Assembly (NCBI GenBank): GCA_937907525.1
Contig: CALCIB010000137.1
Coordinates: 1 to 16,913 of the forward strand
DNA: 16,913 bases
Reading direction: 5' to 3'
DNA from: an uncultured Planctomycetales bacterium
Lineage (GTDB): Bacteria > Planctomycetota > Planctomycetia > Isosphaerales > Isosphaeraceae
Shown here: in pieces, positions 13,288-16,913 of the stretch
Position numbering within the stretch: the stretch's first letter is position 1
Layout of the letters: each line of letters opens with the position of its first letter
Program-made: the position numbers and the translations under genes
Notes under the pieces: model-generated
Seen by the model: only the letters and a program-made list of their open reading frames with translations
What the model was told of the DNA's origin: nothing
Databases searched by the model: none

Positions 13288-13392
13288 GGCGGGACGGGGG
13301 CTCCAGCGGGCGTCGGGTCGTCCTCAATACATGGGACGCCCGAAGCCTCCAAGATAGCCGAGGCGAACCGCGGGCGCGAAGACGGCGGCGTC

Positions 13393-15207
13393 TCAGGGGG
13401 CGGCGGTCGCCGGCGCCGGGGCGGCCGGGGGACGGACGAGCAGGCCGACGCGAAGCTCCGACGCGCCCGCGGCCTCGTCGAAGCGGACGGCCGCGAACGC
13501 GGCGTCGAAGAGCCGCGCGGCGCCGAGCAGGCGGTCCACGTCGGCGACGACGTCTTCCGGCGCGCGGCCCTCGCGACGCGCGACGGCGGCGGCCAGGCGG
13601 TCCTTGCGACGTTCGGCCAGCGCGCCCAGGGCGACGAGGTCGGCCGCGGCGTAGGAGTGGCAGTCCGGGAAGCCGGCGTCGCGGATCGCCCGGAACCGCT
13701 CGCCGGCGTCGGCCTTCGCGCCGGCGCGGAGGTAGCGCGCGATCGAGTCGGCCGAACTCCCCACGGTCAGTTGGCGGCCCTGGGGGTCGATGGCGAAGGC
13801 CAGCGGGTAGGGCGCGTCCAGCGCGGTGACGCCGTCGGCGGTGGTGGTCACGCGGGCCGTCGCCGGCACCCGCTCGTCGTCCAGCGACAGGGCGGCGAGA
13901 GTCGCCCCCAGGGCGTTTTGAAGCGCCTCGGCCGTCGGCCCGGCCGGGTCGTCGTCGTTGATCTCGATCGACGCGACGACCGGCAGGGGGAAGTTCCCCA
14001 GTCTGGGCGCGCCCGGGTCGGGGGCGTCGAGGTAGGCGACGACCCGCGGGCCCAGGGTCGGAAGGATCCGGGCGCGCAGGCCGCGGCCTAAAAGCAGGGC
14101 GTCGGCGATCGTCTCCAGCTTGGCGATTCGGGGGCGGTCGGGTTCCGAGACCAGGCCGAGCAAGCCGCGGTAGACGGCCGGGGCGTCGATCCGGAACGAG
14201 GCCGCGGCGACGGCCGTCTCGGGAAGCGCCATCATCCGGGGGCTGGGCCTTCCCGCGCGTTCGCCGGCGGGGCGGGGCGGGGCGAAGGCCGCGCCGTCGG
14301 GGCGGTTCAGGGCGTCGGGCTTGAACGCTTGCAGGAGCCGGATCTGGACCTTGGCGTCGTCGACGTCCAGGGCCGCGCCGACGCGGTCCAGGTCGCCGAG
14401 CCGGCCCCGAACCGCCGCGAGGACCGCCCGGCCGCCGGGGTCCGCCGGCTCGGGCTGCTCGTCGAGGGCGCGGCGGATGAACTCGGGGGCGAGAAACGCG
14501 CGGAGCAGGGGACGGCCGGAGAGGCCCGCGGACGTCGTCGCGAAGCCGGCGGCGTCGAGCAGCGACGGCCCGCGGTCGACGCCCGTCTCGCGGTCGACCG
14601 CCTCCAGGACCGCGGCCTCGGAGTTGGAGAACGCGAAGGTCCCGTCGGGGAACAGGACGTAGGTTTCCGAGGGCCGCCCGGCGGCGTCGGGAAATCTCCT
14701 GGTGAAGACGGGGACGCCCCCCCGGCTTCCCTCGACGATCGCGGCGATCTCGCCGTTTTGCTTCTGGACGATGTTGACCTGGTCGATCAGGCGCTTGAGC
14801 AGTTCCGGCTTGCGGGCCTTGAGCGTCAGGAGGCCGCGGGCGCGGGCGGTCGGAGCGTCGGGGGCCTCGGGCGGGAGGATCGCCAGGACGGCGGCGTCGC
14901 CGAGGATCTCGTCGCGGATCTCCGCGGGCGAGGTTTGGAGGAAGTCGAGGATTCGGTCGCGCGCCTGGAAGAAGTCGCGGGCGTTGGGGGACCGCAGCCA
15001 GTCCTGGAACGCCGGCAGCTTGGCGACCTCCGCGGCCAGCCGGGAGCCGGCGACGTCGGCCCAGCGGCCGCGAAGGTCGTCGGCGGCCAGCGCCGCGGCG
15101 GCGTCGGCCGGCAGGAGCTTCAAGAGAGCGTCGGTCGGAGCCTCCTCGGCCCGCGCGAAGGCGGCGGCGCAGGCGAGGGCCAGGAGCGCGAGGGGTCGGG
15201 CGGTCAT
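13393..15207 (-). CDS. Secreted protein of unknown function encoded with an ECF sigma factor
   Basis: The 604-residue protein has a Sec signal peptide (MTARPLALLALACAAAFARA, cleavage likely after residue 20) and no later membrane segment. The mature part begins APTDALLKLLPADAAAALAA. It contains mixed alpha/beta blocks such as AVLAILPP, RGLLTLKARKPELLKRLI, TYVLFPDGTFAFSNSEAAVL and FAIDPQGRQLTVGSSADSI, and ends in a Pro/Ala tail. The overall style resembles DUF3352-like planctomycete proteins, but no domain is claimed. No catalytic motif is visible. ATG 15207 is preferred over the longer frame to 15390 because it is separated from the anti-sigma stop by one base (TGA-G-ATG) and starts the signal peptide. 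Its place as third gene after sigma and anti-sigma suggests it is the exported effector or the sensed partner of that pathway. Confidence 0.8.
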   Translation of the reverse strand: MTARPLALLALACAAAFARAEEAPTDALLKLLPADAAAALAADDLRGRWADVAGSRLAAEVAKLPAFQDWLRSPNARDFFQARDRILDFLQTSPAEIRDEILGDAAVLAILPPEAPDAPTARARGLLTLKARKPELLKRLIDQVNIVQKQNGEIAAIVEGSRGGVPVFTRRFPDAAGRPSETYVLFPDGTFAFSNSEAAVLEAVDRETGVDRGPSLLDAAGFATTSAGLSGRPLLRAFLAPEFIRRALDEQPEPADPGGRAVLAAVRGRLGDLDRVGAALDVDDAKVQIRLLQAFKPDALNRPDGAAFAPPRPAGERAGRPSPRMMALPETAVAAASFRIDAPAVYRGLLGLVSEPDRPRIAKLETIADALLLGRGLRARILPTLGPRVVAYLDAPDPGAPRLGNFPLPVVASIEINDDDPAGPTAEALQNALGATLAALSLDDERVPATARVTTTADGVTALDAPYPLAFAIDPQGRQLTVGSSADSIARYLRAGAKADAGERFRAIRDAGFPDCHSYAAADLVALGALAERRKDRLAAAVARREGRAPEDVVADVDRLLGAARLFDAAFAAVRFDEAAGASELRVGLLVRPPAAPAPATAAP

Positions 15208-15208
15208 C

Positions 15209-15943
15209 TCAGGTCCCCTTGGGGTCGGCGGTCGTGGCGGTCTTCCCGAGGGAGGGGGGGCGGAGGAAGCCGAAGGCGCCGCGGGCGGCGTCGGAGAGCG
15301 GCCGGGCGCCGGCCGCGGCGTAGCCGCCGACGCGGGCGGCCAGTCCGGGACCGTCCGGGGCGTCGGCGCCGGGGACCGCCGCGGCGTCATCCGAGGCGTC
15401 GGCGACGGCGATCGAGGCGTCGAGCATCGCCAGCCCGAGCCGCGCCGCCGGCTCCGAGGCGGCCAGCGCCAACCGGATCGAGGCGGCGCGGGCCTCGGCC
15501 ACGGCCGCGTCCAGCGAGACCGATCGGGGCGCGGGCTCGACGGGAGGTTCGGGCGGGACGCGACCGGCCGGCCGGAGCGCGACGACCGCCAGGGCCGCGG
15601 CCGCCGCCAGTCCCCCGGCCCACGTCAGCGGGCGCGATCGCGACCGTCGTCGCGGGGCCGTCGGAACGTCGGCCCGGGCGGCGGCCAGGATGATCCGCTC
15701 GACGTCCCCGGGCGCGGCGACGGGCTCGGGACGGGGGCGGGCGGACCAGACCCGCAACGCCTCGCGAAGCGTCTCGAACTGGCGGTGGCGGATCCGACAG
15801 GGCGGGCACGATTCGGCGTGCTCGCCAAGGTCGGCCTCGCGGGCCAGCCGCGCCGCGACCGCGTCCGGGCCGTCGTCGCGACGCGCGCCCGACTCGGCGT
15901 CGAGCAGGCGGTTCCAGGTCTGGTCGAAGTCGCGGCAGTTCAT
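15209..15943 (-). CDS. Zinc-finger anti-sigma-like membrane protein
   Basis: This 244-residue protein begins MNCRDFDQTWNRLLDAESGA and has an H-x3-C-x2-C motif in EHAESCPPCRIRH (41-53: His42, Cys46, Cys49), the signature of the zinc-binding anti-sigma (ZAS/zf-HC2) domain. An Arg-rich segment (98-104) precedes one transmembrane helix (about 107-124, TWAGGLAAAAALAVVAL). The remaining 120 residues, Ala/Pro-rich, would lie outside the membrane as a sensor domain. It follows the ECF sigma gene by 34 nt and almost touches the secreted-protein gene. The expected role is to hold the sigma factor at the membrane until a signal arrives. The outer domain has no recognised family and contains a conspicuous Ala/Asp-rich stretch. 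Confidence 0.8.
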   Translation of the reverse strand: MNCRDFDQTWNRLLDAESGARRDDGPDAVAARLAREADLGEHAESCPPCRIRHRQFETLREALRVWSARPRPEPVAAPGDVERIILAAARADVPTAPRRRSRSRPLTWAGGLAAAAALAVVALRPAGRVPPEPPVEPAPRSVSLDAAVAEARAASIRLALAASEPAARLGLAMLDASIAVADASDDAAAVPGADAPDGPGLAARVGGYAAAGARPLSDAARGAFGFLRPPSLGKTATTADPKGT

Positions 15944-15977
15944 GGTTTCGGTCCCCGTCGTCGGGCGTCGCCTCGCC

Positions 15978-16526
15978 TCAGCGGCGGATTCCCCGAGAGG
16001 CGAGAAAGACGGCCATCTCGCCGCGGGCGCGGTGAAGCCAGGTCTTGATCGTCCCCACCGGCTTGTCCAGCGCGCCCGCGACTTCCTCGTAGGACAGCCC
16101 TTGCTCGTGGAACAGCGCGACGACCGCGCGGTACTCCGGGCGCAGCCGCGCCAGCGCCAACTCCAGCTCGCCGGCCAGGTCGTCGGGGTCGCCGAGGCCG
16201 GCGCGGTCGTCGGGCCGGTCGGCGACCCGGGCCGGGTCGGCCGCGGCGGGGCGTCGCGCCCGCGTCGCCAGGGCGGTGCGACAGCGGTTGGCGGCGATCT
16301 CCAGGAGCCAGGGGCGGATCGGCCGCCGGGCGTCGAAGCCGAAGATCCCCCGAAGCGCCCGGATGAACGTCTCCTGGGTGGCGTCCTCGGCGTCGTGACG
16401 ATGGCCGAGCATCCGGAAGCACAGGCCGAAGACGACCCCCTGGAACCGCGCGACCAACTCGCCCGGCGCCTGGGGGTCGCCGGCTCGGATCGCCTCGACC
16501 AGCAGACGGTCGTCCATCGTCGCCAT
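15978..16526 (-). CDS. ECF (extracytoplasmic function) RNA polymerase sigma factor
   Basis: The 182-residue protein has sigma region 2 (LVARFQGVVFGLCFRMLGHR, HDAEDATQETFIRALRGIFG with the DAED core-binding motif at 45-48, and RPWLLEIAANRCR) and sigma region 4 (LRPEYRAVVALFHEQGLSYE, EVAGALDKPVGTIKTWLHRA), joined by a short Ala/Asp/Arg-rich linker (about 88-117). This two-domain form is standard for ECF sigma-70 proteins. The frame continues upstream to 16715, but that part is Arg/Pro-rich and non-conserved. The starts MATMDDRLL (16526) or MDDRLL (16517) give the usual length; neither has a strong ribosome site. It heads an operon with the zinc-finger anti-sigma gene and the secreted protein, and probably controls that operon. 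Confidence 0.92.
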   Translation of the reverse strand: MATMDDRLLVEAIRAGDPQAPGELVARFQGVVFGLCFRMLGHRHDAEDATQETFIRALRGIFGFDARRPIRPWLLEIAANRCRTALATRARRPAAADPARVADRPDDRAGLGDPDDLAGELELALARLRPEYRAVVALFHEQGLSYEEVAGALDKPVGTIKTWLHRARGEMAVFLASRGIRR

Positions 16527-16586
16527 GCCCGCCCGGCCTGCCGCGGGGCCTCCCGGTGTCCGTCGACCGCGCGCCGTTCGAGGTGT

Positions 16587-16615
16587 GTTACCCGGCCGCG
16601 GGCCGTCTCGTTTCA
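16587..16615 (-). promoter_or_regulatory. Possible ECF-type autoregulated promoter
   Basis: On the minus strand TGAAAC (16615-16610) resembles the AAC-containing -35 of ECF promoters. GTAAC (16591-16587) follows after 18 nt, about 60 nt ahead of the sigma gene start. There is no second copy in the window to support the motif. Confidence 0.25.
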
Positions 16616-16732
16616 GCGATCCGCGCGAAAATCGTCCGATTGGGGCCCCGGGGCCTCCGCCGGGCCGGAATCGGACGCGGGACCGTCGCTTGGAGTCTGT
16701 CTCATAAGTGGGCAAAGGACGACCATCACGGT

Positions 16733-16781
16733 CTTCCCTCCCTCGCGGGGGAAGACAGACCGCGAAGCGGCCGGATGAGGG
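16733..16781 (-). repeat. Two-hairpin intergenic repeat (copy C)
   Basis: On the minus strand it reads CCCTCATCCGG, hairpin CCGC-TTC-GCGG (16770-16760), then a C-rich/G-rich second hairpin with outer arms CTTCCC/GGGAAG (16754-16733). Its 5' end faces copy D across 81 bp, the same arrangement as copies A and B. Confidence 0.6.
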
Positions 16782-16862
16782 AGACGCCGCGCGGGACGAC
16801 CGTTGGAATTCGCGGAAGCCCGTTCGTGAAGCCCTGGACGTCGACGGCGTTTTGGCCCGCCC

Positions 16863-16908
16863 CCCTCATCCGGCCCTTCGGGCCACCTTCCCCCGCGAGG
16901 GGGGAAGG
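16863..16908 (+). repeat. Two-hairpin intergenic repeat (copy D)
   Basis: CCCTCATCC is followed by hairpin 1, GGCCC-TTC-GGGCC (16872-16884), and hairpin 2, CCTTCCCCC-GCGAG-GGGGGAAGG (16886-16908). Both stems pair perfectly but differ in sequence from copy B. Confidence 0.65.
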
Positions 16909-16913
16909 CCGTT

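Larger units (their letters stand above)
16527..16913. other. Terminal intergenic region with repeats and no supported gene
   Basis: The stretch upstream of the sigma gene contains the possible promoter at 16587-16615 and then two inverted copies of the hairpin repeat (16733-16781 and 16863-16908). No frame has coding character. A sequence GAGTCTGTCTCATAAG (16693-16708) looks a little like an insertion-sequence end, but no partner or transposase is present. Confidence 0.5.

Noticed and set aside
11635..14091. An 818-codon open frame on the plus strand
   Set aside because: It lies antisense to three well-supported minus-strand genes; its translation is Gly/Val/Asp/Arg-rich repetitive sequence expected from the complement of GC-rich codons.
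14329..16048. Long plus-strand frames opposite the ECF operon
   Set aside because: They overlap sigma, anti-sigma and secreted-protein genes in antisense and show only low-complexity Arg/Gly/Ala sequence.
16693..16708. GAGTCTGTCTCATAAG resembling an insertion-sequence terminus
   Set aside because: No matching inverted end, target duplication or transposase fragment was found in the window.

Overview
This window is about 16.9 kb of GC-rich DNA that looks chromosomal and most likely comes from a planctomycete of the Isosphaeraceae type. The main reasons are the gene at 3507, which encodes a DUF1559 protein with a type IV prepilin leader (a family greatly expanded in Planctomycetes), the paired small lipoprotein, a Tat-exported beta-propeller, a membrane-anchored sulfatase-fold enzyme, and an ECF sigma / anti-sigma / secreted-protein operon. 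The taxonomic call is an inference from gene content and base composition; no rRNA gene is present.

Left half, + strand. Positions 1-482 hold hairpin repeats and no convincing gene. Then come a Tat-exported NHL-type beta-propeller (483), a YqgE/AlgH protein (1607) and a luciferase-like flavin monooxygenase (2237). The intergenic region 3251-3506 has a 20-bp tandem duplication and an AT-rich stretch ahead of the DUF1559 pseudopilin-like gene (3507). A small lipoprotein (4578) and a secreted TIM-barrel, glycosidase-like protein (4976) follow. A stand-alone AAA ATPase with a winged-helix linker and a DUF234 nuclease-like tail (6285) comes next. It is preceded by the clearest regulatory architecture in the window: a sigma-70-like promoter (TTGCCA-17-TACACT) overlaid by two GTAACGGCCGTTAC palindromes whose centres lie 23 bp apart. 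A 57-residue membrane peptide (8184) overlaps by 8 nt the start of a 622-residue membrane-anchored sulfatase-superfamily enzyme (8350), which has Thr instead of Cys at the nucleophile position.

Right half, mostly - strand. A parDE toxin-antitoxin module (10250-10805, -) is transcribed divergently from a methanethiol S-methyltransferase (mddA-like, 10968, +). Next come two - strand genes: a protein resembling the mitochondrial K+/H+ exchange-related family (12601-13287), then an endonuclease/exonuclease/phosphatase-fold hydrolase (11788-12570). The last - strand unit runs in transcription order ECF sigma factor (16526-15978), zinc-finger anti-sigma-like membrane protein (15943-15209) and a 604-residue secreted protein of unknown function (15207-13393), with tight or 1-nt junctions.

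Both edges of the window carry pairs of a two-hairpin repeat arranged 5' end to 5' end about 70-80 bp apart. The hairpin stems differ between copies but still pair, which resembles REP/REPIN elements. No phage, IS transposase, CRISPR array, tRNA or rRNA was recognised. The candidates most worth following up are the operator-controlled ATPase, the small membrane peptide coupled to the Thr-type sulfatase-fold enzyme, and the ECF-linked secreted protein.
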